Positions 42,633 to 52,969 of a DNA stretch of 64,000 nt are shown in pieces. This DNA is from Sciscionella marina DSM 45152 (GTDB taxonomy: Bacteria > Actinomycetota > Actinomycetes > Mycobacteriales > Pseudonocardiaceae). Position 1 is the stretch's first letter. Each line of letters opens with the position of its first letter. A program made the translations under genes and the position numbers. The stretch is taken from contig NZ_KB905458.1 in NCBI RefSeq assembly GCF_000379465.1, positions 1 to 64,000 on the forward strand, written 5' to 3'. Under the pieces are notes generated by a model. The model had not been told where the DNA came from and did not search any database. It saw only the letters and a list, made by a program, of their open reading frames with translations.

Positions 42633-43463
42633 TCACTCAGGTTGCTCGTAGGGTAACCGAACGATCAGGCACGGCCCACCGGCGAACAGCCCCGCATCGA
42701 TCCCGAGCACCCGTGCCCCCGCGTAGAGGTCGGGCCCGTCGATCTCGGCGGGGGCGAGCCCGAGGTATTCGGCGATCACGCTGTGCCCGTGCACGATGCG
42801 CTCACCGCCGAGCAGATCGAGCAGCCCGCGCGCGATCTGGGCACCGCGCGGCCCGCGGAACGCCGAGCGGGTCGTCAGCCTGCGCCAGCACTCCCACCAC
42901 GCCTCGATGTCCTCCCCGGCGAGCAGATCGTGCACCTGCCGGTTGATCTCGTCGATCGAGTCGCCCCAGCTGAGGTATTCGATCGTGTCCGAGTGCATGA
43001 GCAGGTGATCGTCCACAACGGCCAATGCGGGCAGCTCGCACAGCCAGCGGACGTGTTCCTCGGTGAGCCGCTCCTGATCGGCGTCCACCCCGCCGTTGAG
43101 CCGCCAGGACCGTTCGAAGCTGCGCGGCCCGAGACCCGCCTGGAGTTCCTCCCCGCCGAAGCGGTGCACGCCGAGCGCGAGGACCTCATGATTGCCGAGC
43201 AGGGCGCGCACACTGCCGCCGGCCTCCTCGGCCTCATCGGCGAGCCGCATCACATCGTCGACGACACCGACCCCGTCCGGTCCCCGGTCCAGGAAATCAC
43301 CGAGAAACCACAGCCTGCTGGTGCCCGCGTCCCAGTGCTCACCCTCGTCGACGATGCCCTCGGCGCGGAGGGCGGCGAGCAACCCGTCGCGGTGTCCGTG
43401 GATATCACCGACGACGAAGGTGCCAGCATCTCCGTCCTGCATGACATACGACGATATGCGCAC
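42633..43463 (-). CDS. metallophosphoesterase (Ser/Thr phosphatase-like)
   Basis: This 276-aa PPP-type calcineurin-like protein has motif [10 protein letters not shown], motif [15 protein letters not shown], motif [11 protein letters not shown], and later histidines in LLMHSD and [11 protein letters not shown]. It may be a protein phosphatase or a nucleotide hydrolase. The start may be GTG 43463 or ATG 43442. Confidence 0.88.
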   Translation of the reverse strand: MRISSYVMQDGDAGTFVVGDIHGHRDGLLAALRAEGIVDEGEHWDAGTSRLWFLGDFLDRGPDGVGVVDDVMRLADEAEEAGGSVRALLGNHEVLALGVHRFGGEELQAGLGPRSFERSWRLNGGVDADQERLTEEHVRWLCELPALAVVDDHLLMHSDTIEYLSWGDSIDEINRQVHDLLAGEDIEAWWECWRRLTTRSAFRGPRGAQIARGLLDLLGGERIVHGHSVIAEYLGLAPAEIDGPDLYAGARVLGIDAGLFAGGPCLIVRLPYEQPE

Positions 43464-43472
43464 ACCTGTCCG

Positions 43473-44273
43473 TCATGCCACCGAGGGCGGCGGGCTGAAC
43501 GGATCATCGGTGTGTCCGACCAGGTCAGCCACCGAATCGAGGATTCGCGTCGGGCCATAGGGGTAACGGTCCACGGTCTCCATGTCCGAGATGCCGGACA
43601 GCACCAGCAGGGTCGGCATGCCCGCTTCCAGGCCCGAGCGCACATCCGTGTCGATGCGGTCACCGATCATCAGCGTGTTCTCCGAATGGGTACCGAGCGT
43701 GCGCAGCGCGAACCGCATCATCACCGGGTTCGGCTTGCCGACGTAGTACGGCTCACGCCCGGTCGCGCGGCTGATCATCGCCGCCACCGAGCCGGTCGCG
43801 GGCAGGATCCCGTCCCGCGAAGGGCCGATCTCGTCCGGATTGGTCGCGATGAACTTGGCACCCGCGTCGATCAGCCGGATCGCCTTGGTGAGCGCGGTGA
43901 AACTGTAGGTGCGGGTCTCCCCGAGCACCACATAGTCCGGGTCCGTATCGGTGAGCACATAGCCAGCCTCGTGCAGCGCCGTGGTCAGGCCCGCCTCGCC
44001 GATCACGTAGGCCGAGCCGTTCGGCCGCTGCGTCTCCAGGAACCGCGCACAGGCCAGCGCCGAGGTCCAGATCGCCGACTCCTCGACCTCGATCCCGCTG
44101 CGGGCCAGCCGGGCACGCAGATCACGGCGAGTGTAGATCGAGTTGTTCGTCAGCAGCAGGTACGGGACCCTGCGCTCGGTCAGCTCGGCGATGAACTCCA
44201 CCGCGCCGGGGATCGCGTGCTCCTCGTGCACAAGAACGCCGTCCATGTCCATGAGGTAGTTCCAACGCTGCAT
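43473..44273 (-). CDS. HAD-IIA (NagD-like) phosphatase
   Basis: The protein (266 aa) shows MDMDGVLVHEE (motif I), LLLTNNS (motif II), YVGKPNPVMMRFAL (Lys) and LMIGDRIDTDVRSGLEAGM (motif III), the class IIA layout with a large cap domain. NagD relatives dephosphorylate nucleotides or sugar phosphates. ATG 44273 is the start because the frame upstream reads through modC. It lies 9 bp upstream of the phosphoesterase gene, so they are probably co-transcribed. Confidence 0.9.
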   Translation of the reverse strand: MQRWNYLMDMDGVLVHEEHAIPGAVEFIAELTERRVPYLLLTNNSIYTRRDLRARLARSGIEVEESAIWTSALACARFLETQRPNGSAYVIGEAGLTTALHEAGYVLTDTDPDYVVLGETRTYSFTALTKAIRLIDAGAKFIATNPDEIGPSRDGILPATGSVAAMISRATGREPYYVGKPNPVMMRFALRTLGTHSENTLMIGDRIDTDVRSGLEAGMPTLLVLSGISDMETVDRYPYGPTRILDSVADLVGHTDDPFSPPPSVA

Positions 44274-44334
44274 GTACCGGGCCTTCCGACGCGATGGGCA
44301 GGACTGCACCGAGCCTATTACACGACAGTGCCGT

Positions 44335-45405
44335 TCAGCGTGCCGCGCGCTGCGGGTGCACCACGATCTCGGTCGCCTTGACCGCGAGCCAGAGCAGCCC
44401 GCCCGGCTGCAGGTCGAGATCGGCCAGCGCGGCCGGGGTGATGTCGGCGCGCAGTCCGTCCACCCAGCCGGGTCCCCCGTCGCTCGCCCGCAGGCGTAGC
44501 CGCACGAGGTCGCCGGCCCGCTCGACGTGCGCGAGTTCGGCGGGGACGACGTTGCGCGGACTGCCGTCGGGACGTTCGCGGAACGCGGCGACCGCGGAGG
44601 GCGCGAACACCGCGGCACCCGCCGCACCGATCCGTGCCTCGGCGGCCAGGATCCCGCTGAGCCCGTCGAGCCCGTGTTCGGTCACGGTCCCGGTGACCAG
44701 GTTGAGCCCGGCGATGCGCGCGGCGAACGGAGTACTGGGCGCGGAAAGCACCTCTCGCGCCGGCCCCTGCTCCACGATCCGCCCGCCGTCGAGCACGGCG
44801 ACCCGGTCGGCGAGCACCAGCGCGTCCAGCGGGTCGTGGGTGACCAGGATGCTCGCGGTCTCCGGATGTTCGGCGAGCACCCGCCCGATGAGGGCGCGCA
44901 CCCGCGGTGCGGAGTCCACGTCCAGTGCGGAGAAGGGTTCGTCGAGCAGCAGCAGTTCGGGCCGCGCGGCCAGTGCCCTGGCCAGTGCGACCCGCTGGGC
45001 CTGGCCACCCGAGATCGCGGCGGGCTTGCGCGCGGCGAACTCCCCGGCGTCCACTTCACCGAGCAGTTCGTGGGCGAGCGAATGCGCCTTTCCGCGTGGC
45101 ATTCCCGCGGCGCGCGGTCCGAATGCGACATTGGCGAGCACGCTCAGATGCGGGAACAGCAACGGTTCCTGGCCGAGCACCCCGATCCGCCGCCGGTGCA
45201 TCGCGAGCTCGGCGATATCGGTACCGCCGAGGCTGATCGCGGCGCGCTGTGGGCGGAGCTGTCCGGTGAGCGCACCGAGCAGGGTGGATTTGCCCGCACC
45301 GTTGGGTCCGAGCACCGCGAGCACTTCTCCCGCGGCGACGCGCAGCCGGACATCCAGGTGGAATTCCCCGCGCTGTACGGCGAGGTCGGCCGCGAGCTCA
45401 CTCAT
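44335..45405 (-). CDS. modC: molybdate ABC transporter ATP-binding protein
   Basis: This is the cytoplasmic ATPase of the molybdate importer. The 356-aa sequence has Walker A GPNGAGKST, signature ISGGQAQRVALARAL, Walker B LLLLDEP and H-loop LVTHD in the first 230 residues. A C-terminal TOBE (mop-like) molybdate-binding domain follows (NVVPAELAHVERAGDLVRLRL... ALADLDLQPGGLLWLAVKATEIVVHP). ATG 45405 overlaps modB by 4 bp. Confidence 0.95.
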   Translation of the reverse strand: MSELAADLAVQRGEFHLDVRLRVAAGEVLAVLGPNGAGKSTLLGALTGQLRPQRAAISLGGTDIAELAMHRRRIGVLGQEPLLFPHLSVLANVAFGPRAAGMPRGKAHSLAHELLGEVDAGEFAARKPAAISGGQAQRVALARALAARPELLLLDEPFSALDVDSAPRVRALIGRVLAEHPETASILVTHDPLDALVLADRVAVLDGGRIVEQGPAREVLSAPSTPFAARIAGLNLVTGTVTEHGLDGLSGILAAEARIGAAGAAVFAPSAVAAFRERPDGSPRNVVPAELAHVERAGDLVRLRLRASDGGPGWVDGLRADITPAALADLDLQPGGLLWLAVKATEIVVHPQRAAR

Positions 45406-46208
45406 GACAGTGCCTTCGGCCGGGTGATCACGATGACCACGATCGCCAGCAGCACCAGCAGGATCGACAGCGCCACCGCACCGTCCACATCGGTCTCGTT
45501 GGCCAGGTAGATCTGCAGCGGGAGGGTCCGGGTGACGCCCTGCAGGCTGCCCGCGAAGGTGATGGTGGCGCCGAATTCGCCGAGCGCGCGGGCGAAGCAC
45601 AGCACCACCGAGGACCCGATCGCGGGCACCAGCAGCGGAAGCGTGACCCTGCGGAACACCGTCCACGGCCCCGCACCGAGGGTCCCGGCGACCAGCTCAT
45701 AACGCTGCCCGTTGCCCCGGATCGCGCCTTCCAGGCCGACCACGAGGAACGGCATCGCCACGAAGGTCTGCGCGAGGACGACGGCCACGGGGGTGAACGG
45801 GACGCTCACCCCGAAACCGAAGTCGATCGCTTGGCCGAGAAATCCGCCCCGGCCAAGGGAATACAGCAGGGCGAGCCCGCCGACCACGGGCGGAAGCACC
45901 AGCGGGAGCAGCACCAGTGAACGCACGAACCGCAGCCCGGGAAACCGTCCCCTGGCGAGCACGAACGCCAGCGGTACCCCGAACACCACGCACAGCACCG
46001 TCGAGGCCACCGCGGTGCGCAGGGACAGCTCGAGCGCGTCCAGCGCCGAGGCACTGGTGATCAGTTCACCGAAGCGGCTCAGGTCCGAGCGTGCGAGCAA
46101 CCCGACGAGCGGGAGCACGATGAGGGCGAGGGCGAGGACCGCCGGAACGAGCAGCAGTCGCGGGTAGGGCTTGATCGAGCGCGGCTCAGCCGACCGCAAA
46201 GCCCGCAT
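45402..46208 (-). CDS. modB: molybdate ABC transporter permease
   Basis: This membrane channel has about six helices (268 aa). It has the EAA-type loop GAGPWTVFRRVTLPLLVPAI and the family segment CFARALGEFGATITFAGSLQGVTRTLPLQIYL, which is typical of ModB/CysT permeases. It overlaps modC by 4 bp and modA by 23 bp, so the three are one transcript. Confidence 0.95.
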   Translation of the reverse strand: MRALRSAEPRSIKPYPRLLLVPAVLALALIVLPLVGLLARSDLSRFGELITSASALDALELSLRTAVASTVLCVVFGVPLAFVLARGRFPGLRFVRSLVLLPLVLPPVVGGLALLYSLGRGGFLGQAIDFGFGVSVPFTPVAVVLAQTFVAMPFLVVGLEGAIRGNGQRYELVAGTLGAGPWTVFRRVTLPLLVPAIGSSVVLCFARALGEFGATITFAGSLQGVTRTLPLQIYLANETDVDGAVALSILLVLLAIVVIVITRPKALS

Positions 46209-46953
46209 CGGTCAACCGTTTCTTCCCCTCGGCGGCGGTGAGCATGTCCACGAACTGCTTGGCGAGCTGCTCCTGCTTGGTCCCCTTCACGATGGCGACC
46301 GGGTAGGAGTTCACCGCGGCCTTGTTCTCCGGGAAGGTCACCCCGGAGACCTTCGGCCCCGCGGTCTTCACATCGCTGACGTACACCAGTCCGGCGTCCG
46401 CATCGGTCGAGCGCACCTTGGCGAGCACCGATTTCACGTTCTGCTCCTCGCTTTTCGGGTGCAGCGTGATCCCGCTCGCCTGCTCGACCTTCTTGGTGGC
46501 CGCGCCGCACGGCACCGGTGGCGCACAGACCACGGTGTGCACATCCGGGCGGGCCAGATCGGCGAAGGACTTGATGTGCTTCGGGTTTCCCTTCGGCACG
46601 GCGATCTCCAGGGTGTTGCTCGCGAACTTCTTCGGCGCGTCCTGGTTGTCGCCCGCCTTGACGAGCTTGTCCATGTTCTTCTGGTCCGCGGAGGCGAACA
46701 CGTCGACCTTGGCGCCGTTGGTGATCTGCTGCACCAGCGTCGAGGATCCGTCGTAGTTCAGCTTCACCTGCACGCCGGGATGCGCGTGCTCGAAGTCGGT
46801 CTTGAGCTTGTCGAAGGCCTCGGTCAGTGAGGCGGCCGCGGACACGGTCAGGGTTTGTTTGCCCCCGGAAGCGTTCTGTCCACCCCCACCGGATCCGCAC
46901 GCGGTCAGTGCCAGCCCCAGCAGGGCCGCCATCGCGATCACCGGTTTCCTCAT
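46186..46953 (-). CDS. modA: molybdate-binding lipoprotein
   Basis: This is the substrate-binding protein of the importer. The 255-aa protein has a lipoprotein signal (KPVIAMAALLGLALTAC, lipobox LTAC) and the ModA fold with LTVSAAASLTEAFDKL, YDGSSTLVQQI, VDVFASAD and DAGLVYVSDV, the residues lining the oxyanion pocket. ATG 46953 overlaps the upstream regulator gene by 4 bp (ATGA). Confidence 0.95.
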   Translation of the reverse strand: MRKPVIAMAALLGLALTACGSGGGGQNASGGKQTLTVSAAASLTEAFDKLKTDFEHAHPGVQVKLNYDGSSTLVQQITNGAKVDVFASADQKNMDKLVKAGDNQDAPKKFASNTLEIAVPKGNPKHIKSFADLARPDVHTVVCAPPVPCGAATKKVEQASGITLHPKSEEQNVKSVLAKVRSTDADAGLVYVSDVKTAGPKVSGVTFPENKAAVNSYPVAIVKGTKQEQLAKQFVDMLTAAEGKKRLTDAGFAVG

Positions 46954-47354
46954 GCCTGTTCTCCAGCCGTTTCGACGATCACCTGAGTTGCCTTCACCAC
47001 GGCGGTGGCGAGCACGCCCGGCCGCAGATCCAGTTCCCGCACCGCTTCCGAACTCATCAGCGAGACGATGCGATGCCGCCCGCACTGCATTTCCACCTGG
47101 GCCATGACCCCGTCGGCCTGGATCTCGGTGACGAGGCCGACGAACCGGTTCCGCGCCGAGCGCACCACTGAAGTCGGGTCCGCGATATCGCGTGCCTGAA
47201 CCTTGGCGAATCCGGCCAGCTCCGCCCCGTCGATCACCTTGCGCCCCGCCGGATCGGTCTGCGCCCGCAGATGCTCCGCGTCGATCCAGCGACGCACCGT
47301 GTCATCGCTGCAACCGAGCAGCCGGGCCGCTTCGGAAATCCTGTACTGCGGCAT
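46950..47354 (-). CDS. molybdate-responsive regulator (MerR-like HTH plus TOBE)
   Basis: This 134-aa protein joins an N-terminal MerR/excisionase-like HTH (YRISEAARLLGCSDDTVRRWIDAEHL) to a C-terminal molybdate-binding TOBE/Mop domain (ARNRFVGLVTEIQADGVMAQVEMQCGRHRIVSLMSSEAVRELDLRPGVLATAVVKATQVIV). It heads the modABC operon and is divergent from moaA, so it probably senses molybdate and controls uptake, and perhaps cofactor synthesis. It is not a classical ModE, which has a LysR-like HTH. Confidence 0.9.
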   Translation of the reverse strand: MPQYRISEAARLLGCSDDTVRRWIDAEHLRAQTDPAGRKVIDGAELAGFAKVQARDIADPTSVVRSARNRFVGLVTEIQADGVMAQVEMQCGRHRIVSLMSSEAVRELDLRPGVLATAVVKATQVIVETAGEQA

Positions 47355-47367
47355 GATCGACACAGTA

Positions 47368-47389
47368 GTATCCGCAGACACGGAAATAC
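47368..47389. promoter_or_regulatory. imperfect palindrome, candidate molybdate operator
   Basis: GTATCCG-N6-CGGAAATAC lies 14 bp upstream of the TOBE regulator start, in the interval shared with moaA. The arms match except for one or two bases and spacing. The place fits an operator for the MerR/TOBE regulator; no consensus for this class is known to me. Confidence 0.4.
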
Positions 47390-47460
47390 ATAGCGAGCAG
47401 CGTCGCGCATGCGCTTTCCCACATCCTTGGCGGTGATCGCACGCTGCGTACGCTGGAACC

Positions 47461-48528
47461 ATGACGTCGGTGAGTCTTGGCATCCCCGTGGTACCGGGTT
47501 CGGCACAGTCGGAATCCGGTGGCCCGAGGCCGAACACTCCCGAGCTGGTGGACCAGTTCGGGAGGGTCGCGACGGACCTGCGCGTTTCGCTCACCGACCG
47601 GTGCAATTTGCGCTGTACCTACTGCATGCCCGCCGAAGGCCTGGACTGGACACCCAAGCCGGAGCTGCTCGACACCGGGGAACTGATTCGGCTGCTGCGC
47701 ATCGCGGTGACCGAGCTCGGTATCACCGATATCCGGTTCACCGGTGGAGAACCCTTGCTGCGTAAGGACATCGAGGAAGTGATCGCGGCGACCGCGGCGC
47801 TGCCGAACCCCCCGCGCACCTCGATCACGAGCAACGGAATCGGGCTCGCGCGCCGGGCCGCGAAACTGGCCGCGGCCGGTCTGGACCGGGTGAACATCTC
47901 CCTGGACTCGCTCGATCCCGAGACCTTCGCCCGGATCACCCGCCGCGACCGGCTCCGCCACGTCCTGGACGGGCTCGCCGCCTCGGCAGCGGCCGGACTG
48001 CTGCCGGTCAAGGTGAACACCGTGCTGCTGCGCGGAATCAACGACCACGAGGCCCCCGCCCTGCTGCGGTTCTGCCTCGAGCACGGCTACCGGCTGCGGT
48101 TCATCGAGCAGATGCCACTCGATCCACAGCACGGCTGGAGCCGCGGCGATATGGTCACCGCGAGTGAGATCCTGGACCGGCTCGGTGCCGAATTCTCCCT
48201 CACCGCGGCCGACCGGCAGCGTGGGAGCGCACCGGCGGAGCGCTGGCTCGTGAACGACGGCCCCGGTGAGGTCGGAGTGATCGCCTCGGTCACCCGCCCG
48301 TTCTGCGCCGGCTGCGACCGGACCCGGCTCACCGCGGACGGTCAGATGCGCACCTGCCTGTTCGCCGCGGGCGAGACCGATCTGCGCGGGCTGCTGCGCG
48401 GCGGGGCGAGCGACGAAGAGATAGCCGAACGCTGGCGGCTCGCCATGTGGGGCAAACTCGCAGGGCATGAAATCAACTCTGCGGGGTTCGCGCAGCCGCT
48501 GCGGCCGATGAGCTCGATCGGCGGCTGA
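47461..48528 (+). CDS. moaA: GTP 3',8-cyclase, molybdenum cofactor step 1
   Basis: This radical-SAM enzyme converts GTP to the precursor of cyclic pyranopterin. The 355-aa sequence has the radical SAM cluster motif DRCNLRCTYCMP, the SAM-binding FTGGEPLLRKDI, and the C-terminal second cluster (CAGCDRTRLTADGQMRTCL). It ends in ...SSIGG, close to the conserved GG tail needed for activity. It is divergent from the mod regulator and followed 27 bp later by moaD. Confidence 0.97.
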   Translation: MTSVSLGIPVVPGSAQSESGGPRPNTPELVDQFGRVATDLRVSLTDRCNLRCTYCMPAEGLDWTPKPELLDTGELIRLLRIAVTELGITDIRFTGGEPLLRKDIEEVIAATAALPNPPRTSITSNGIGLARRAAKLAAAGLDRVNISLDSLDPETFARITRRDRLRHVLDGLAASAAAGLLPVKVNTVLLRGINDHEAPALLRFCLEHGYRLRFIEQMPLDPQHGWSRGDMVTASEILDRLGAEFSLTAADRQRGSAPAERWLVNDGPGEVGVIASVTRPFCAGCDRTRLTADGQMRTCLFAAGETDLRGLLRGGASDEEIAERWRLAMWGKLAGHEINSAGFAQPLRPMSSIGG

Positions 48529-48555
48529 GACAGAATCAGTACACGGGAGTGTCTT

Positions 48556-48828
48556 GTGGCGGACGTGACAGTGCGGTATTACGCGGGCGCGCGCGCGGCC
48601 GCAGGCGTAGAGACAGATGTCATCCACGGGGTTCGGACGGTCGAGGATGCGCTGCGCCGCGTCCGGGAACTGCGAACCGGCATCGATCGCTTACTGCCCG
48701 CGTGCAGCCTGCTCCTCAACGGAGTAGCCGTACGTGATCAGCAATCCACCCTCGGTGAGAATTTCCTTTCGGGCGAACGGGGTGCTCAAGTACTACTCGA
48801 CGTTCTCCCCCCGTTTGCCGGCGGTTGA
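48556..48828 (+). CDS. moaD: MoaD-type sulfur carrier
   Basis: This 90-aa ubiquitin-like protein (VTVRYYAGARAAAGVETDVI) ends in Gly-Gly (PPFAGG), which is the adenylated and thiocarboxylated terminus of molybdopterin synthase small subunits. It starts with GTG. It is transcribed with moaA. Confidence 0.93.
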   Translation: MADVTVRYYAGARAAAGVETDVIHGVRTVEDALRRVRELRTGIDRLLPACSLLLNGVAVRDQQSTLGENFLSGERGAQVLLDVLPPFAGG

Positions 48829-48919
48829 CCGGACGTTCGAACCCTACCTCGGACGTTGTTTTGACGTGAGCCAGGTCTCACCGACCGTCAAATATCTCGA
48901 ACAGGCAACGGCCCGGTAA

Positions 48920-49948
<1,029 letters not shown>

Positions 49949-49996
49949 GCAGGCTCTAGCCGACCGCCCACGCCCGCGTGGGTGCGCCGACTAGCC

Positions 49997-50053
49997 CACA
50001 ACGAAGCCCCCTGCCGCATCTACCCCTCCCCAGCGGCCGGGGGCTTCGTTGTG
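49997..50053 (+). terminator. intrinsic terminator after rpf
   Basis: CACAACGAAGCCCCC (49997-50011) pairs perfectly with GGGGGCTTCGTTGTG (50039-50053), with a small inner GCCGC/GCGGC stem in the loop region. It lies 48 bp past the rpf stop and ends 29 bp before dprE1. Confidence 0.85.
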
Positions 50054-50082
50054 TCCTGGCACATAACGGTAAGGTTGCGCCC

Positions 50083-51456
50083 ATGTCGAATCCGCTTGGT
50101 GAGGTCAGGACACTGGCCGGCTGGGGCAGAACGGCACCCAGCACCGCGACCGTCGTCAGCACCACGGATCTCGATGTGCTCGCTCGCGCGGTACGCGAGG
50201 CGGGACCGCGCGGGATCATCGCGCGTGGCCTGGGCCGCAGCTACGGCGATCCGGCGCAGAACGCGGGCGGCACGGTCATCGACATGACCCCGCTGCGGCG
50301 CATCCACGACATCGATCCGGACAGCGCGATCGTGGACCTGGACGCCGGGGTGAGCCTGGACGAACTGATGCGGGCCGCGCTCCCCTACGGCCTGTGGGTG
50401 CCGGTGCTGCCGGGGACCCGGCAGGTGACTATCGGCGGCGCGATCGCCAACGACATCCACGGCAAGAACCACCACACCGCGGGCAGCTTCGGCAACCACG
50501 TGGTGTCCATGGACCTGCTCACCGCCGACGGCCAGGTGCGCACGATCACCCCGGACGGCCCCGAATCCGAGCTGTTCTGGGCCACCGTGGCCGGGATCGG
50601 GCTCACCGGCATCATCCTGCGCGCGAAGATCCGGATGACCAGGACCGAGACCGCGTACTTCGTGGTGGACAACGACCGCACCGAGAACCTGGACGAAACC
50701 CTGGAGCTGATCAGCAACGGCTCCGAGGACGACTACGGCTACACCTCGGCCTGGTTCGACACCATCTCCAAGGGCGCGAAGCTGGGCCGCGGCGCCTTCG
50801 GCCGTGGCTCGCTGGCCAAGGTGGACGAGCTGCCGCAGAAACTGCGCGCGGAACCGCTGAAGTTCGACGCGCCGCAACTGCTCACCGTCCCGGACATCTT
50901 TCCGAACGGCCTGATGAACAAGCTCTCGCTGTCCGCGATCGGCGAGTTCTACTACCGCACCACGCCGGAGCAGGGGCGCGGCGCGATCCAGAACATCACG
51001 AGCTTTTACCACATGCTCGACCTGGTCGGCGAGTGGAACCGGGGCTACGGCAACCGCGGTTTCCTGCAGTACCAGTTCAGTACGCCGCTGAACGCGCACG
51101 AGGACTTCCGCCGGATCATCCAGAAGGTCGCGAACTCCGGGCACTACTCCGCGCTGAACGTCTTCAAGACGATGGGCGCGAGCAACCGGGCACCGCTGTC
51201 CTACCCGCACCCCGGCTGGCTGATCTGTCTCGACTTCCCGATCAAGAAGGGCCTTTCCCGGCTGTGCCGGGAGCTGGACGAGGAAGTGCTGGCCGCGGGC
51301 GGCAGGCTCTACACCGCGAAGGACTCCCGCACCGATCCGGAGACCTTCCACAAGATGTATCCGCGGATCGAGGAATGGCGCAAGGTGCGCGATACGGTCG
51401 ACCCGGAGGGTGTCTTCCACTCCGATATGGCGCGCAGGCTGCAACTGGTCGGCTGA
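50083..51456 (+). CDS. dprE1: decaprenylphosphoryl-beta-D-ribose 2'-oxidase
   Basis: DprE1 is the FAD enzyme that oxidises DPR to DPX, the first half of the epimerisation giving the arabinose donor for cell-wall arabinan. The 457-aa sequence has the VAO-type FAD domain ([44 protein letters not shown]). Near the C-terminus is [18 protein letters not shown], where the Cys corresponds to the residue (Cys387 in M. tuberculosis) attacked by benzothiazinones. dprE2 is not adjacent but lies 8 kb away at 59223. Confidence 0.93.
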   Translation: MSNPLGEVRTLAGWGRTAPSTATVVSTTDLDVLARAVREAGPRGIIARGLGRSYGDPAQNAGGTVIDMTPLRRIHDIDPDSAIVDLDAGVSLDELMRAALPYGLWVPVLPGTRQVTIGGAIANDIHGKNHHTAGSFGNHVVSMDLLTADGQVRTITPDGPESELFWATVAGIGLTGIILRAKIRMTRTETAYFVVDNDRTENLDETLELISNGSEDDYGYTSAWFDTISKGAKLGRGAFGRGSLAKVDELPQKLRAEPLKFDAPQLLTVPDIFPNGLMNKLSLSAIGEFYYRTTPEQGRGAIQNITSFYHMLDLVGEWNRGYGNRGFLQYQFSTPLNAHEDFRRIIQKVANSGHYSALNVFKTMGASNRAPLSYPHPGWLICLDFPIKKGLSRLCRELDEEVLAAGGRLYTAKDSRTDPETFHKMYPRIEEWRKVRDTVDPEGVFHSDMARRLQLVG

Positions 51457-51523
51457 TCGCGGCGATGAGTTCCGGCGAGTGAGCCGGTCTGCCCGGTGTA
51501 CCCACCGAGGAAAAGGGGACACC

Positions 51524-52087
51524 ATGGCCAGGCTGATCTACTGCTCCTTCGCCTCGCTGGACGGCTACATCGCCGACGAGAACGGCGACTTCGGCTGGGC
51601 GGTGCCCGACGCGCAGGTGCACGCCTTCGCCAATGAGCTGCAACGCGGCGCGGGCACCCACCTGTACGGCAGGCGGCTGTACGAGGCGATGACGGCGTGG
51701 GAAACCGACCCGAGCCTCGCCGGGCAATCATCCGAGGCGCACGATTTCGCCCAGGACTGGCAGGCCGCGGACAAGATCGTCTACTCCAGGACCCTGGGAT
51801 CGCCGGTCACCGCGCGGACCCGGATCGAGCGGGAGTTCACCGCGGAACCGGTCCGCGAGCTGAAGGCGACCTCCGGGCGGGATCTGATCATCGGCGGCGC
51901 CGAACTGGCCGCGCACGCCCTGCACGCCGGACTGGTGGACGAATGCCAGGTGTTCGTCTGCCCCATGGTGGTCGGCGCCGGAAAACGCTACCTGCCCGCG
52001 CGGCTGCGCACCCGGCTGGAATTGCTCGAGCAGCGCTGCTTCGGCAACGGCATGGTCTACCTGCGCTACCGGGTCACGGGCAGTTGA
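51524..52087 (+). CDS. RibD C-terminal / dihydrofolate-reductase-like protein
   Basis: This 187-aa protein of the bacterial bifunctional deaminase-reductase C-terminal family has LIYCSFASLDGYIADENGDFGW, HLYGRRLYEAM, DLIIGGAELAAHALHAGLVDECQVFVCPMVVGAGKRYLP. Such stand-alone proteins bind NADPH but their substrate is usually unknown. The ATG at 51524 follows GAGGAAAAGGGGA. It is convergent with moaE, with 14 bp of overlap. Confidence 0.87.
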   Translation: MARLIYCSFASLDGYIADENGDFGWAVPDAQVHAFANELQRGAGTHLYGRRLYEAMTAWETDPSLAGQSSEAHDFAQDWQAADKIVYSRTLGSPVTARTRIEREFTAEPVRELKATSGRDLIIGGAELAAHALHAGLVDECQVFVCPMVVGAGKRYLPARLRTRLELLEQRCFGNGMVYLRYRVTGS

Positions 52088-52502
52088 CCCATTCGCTGGT
52101 GCCGTCGGTGAACTGCTGGTGTTTCCAGACCGGCAGCCTGCGCTTGACCTCGTCCACCAGTTCGGCGCAGATGCCGAAGGCCTGGGCGCGGTGTTCGGCG
52201 GCCACGGCGACCGCGAGCGCGGTGTCCCCGATCCGCAGCGCGCCGATCCGGTGGCTCACCGCGATCGCGCGAACCCCCTCGGCGCGTTCGGCGATCTCCG
52301 TTACGACCTCGGCGAGCACGGTGCCCGCACTCGGGTGCCCCTCGTAATCCAGCGCGGTGACTCCGCGGCCACCGTCGTGATCACGCACCGCCCCGTCGAA
52401 GGTCACCACCGCACCGGCCCCGGAATCGGCGACGAGTGCCGCGTGTTCGGCGACCGAGAGGGACTCGTCGGCCACGCGGGCGCGGAGCACGGCTGCGCTC
52501 AT
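52074..52502 (-). CDS. moaE: molybdopterin synthase large subunit
   Basis: MoaE transfers sulfur from MoaD to cyclic pyranopterin. The 142-aa protein shows GAVVTFDGAVRDHDGGRGVTALDYEGHPSAG, AVSHRIGALRIGDTALAVAVAAEHR and the catalytic KRRLPVWKHQQFTDGTSEWVN tail with its two essential lysines. It overlaps mog by 4 bp as the last gene of moaC-mog-moaE. Confidence 0.95.
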   Translation of the reverse strand: MSAAVLRARVADESLSVAEHAALVADSGAGAVVTFDGAVRDHDGGRGVTALDYEGHPSAGTVLAEVVTEIAERAEGVRAIAVSHRIGALRIGDTALAVAVAAEHRAQAFGICAELVDEVKRRLPVWKHQQFTDGTSEWVNCP

Positions 52503-52969
52503 CCGTGATCCCCCCCGGCGAGCTGGTCGATGGCGTGTTCGAGCACGTCCGCGAGCACACCGAGCCCGTCCCGCACCCCGCCGGTGGATCCGGGTAGGTT
52601 CACCACGAGGGTCCGGCCCGCGACCCCGGCGACACCCCGGGACAGCACCGCGGTCGGCACCTGGGGAAGACCGGCGTTGCGGATCGCGTCGGCCAGTCCC
52701 GGTATCTCGAAGTCGAGCTCGCGCGCGGTCAGTTCGGCGGTGCGGTCGGTCGGCGAGATCCCGGTCCCGCCGCTGGTGAGCAGCACATCGGGCGCCTGGC
52801 CGAGCGCGGAACGCAGTGCCGCGGCGAAGGGTTCGCCATCGGCGACGACCACCGGATCCGGCACGGTGAACCCGCGGCCGGCCAGCCACTCCGCGATCAG
52901 CGGCCCGGTGCGGTCCGGGTAGACACCGTTCGCCGCCCTGGTGGAGGAGATCAGCACCGAAGCCTTCAT
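52499..52969 (-). CDS. mog: molybdopterin adenylyltransferase (MogA/MoaB type)
   Basis: This protein activates molybdopterin by adenylylation before metal insertion. The 156-aa sequence has the MoCF-biosynthesis motifs VLISSTRAANGVYPDRTGP, PDVLLTSGGTGISPTDRTAEL and LVVNLPGSTGGVRDGL. It overlaps moaC and moaE by 4 bp each. Confidence 0.94.
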   Translation of the reverse strand: MKASVLISSTRAANGVYPDRTGPLIAEWLAGRGFTVPDPVVVADGEPFAAALRSALGQAPDVLLTSGGTGISPTDRTAELTARELDFEIPGLADAIRNAGLPQVPTAVLSRGVAGVAGRTLVVNLPGSTGGVRDGLGVLADVLEHAIDQLAGGDHG

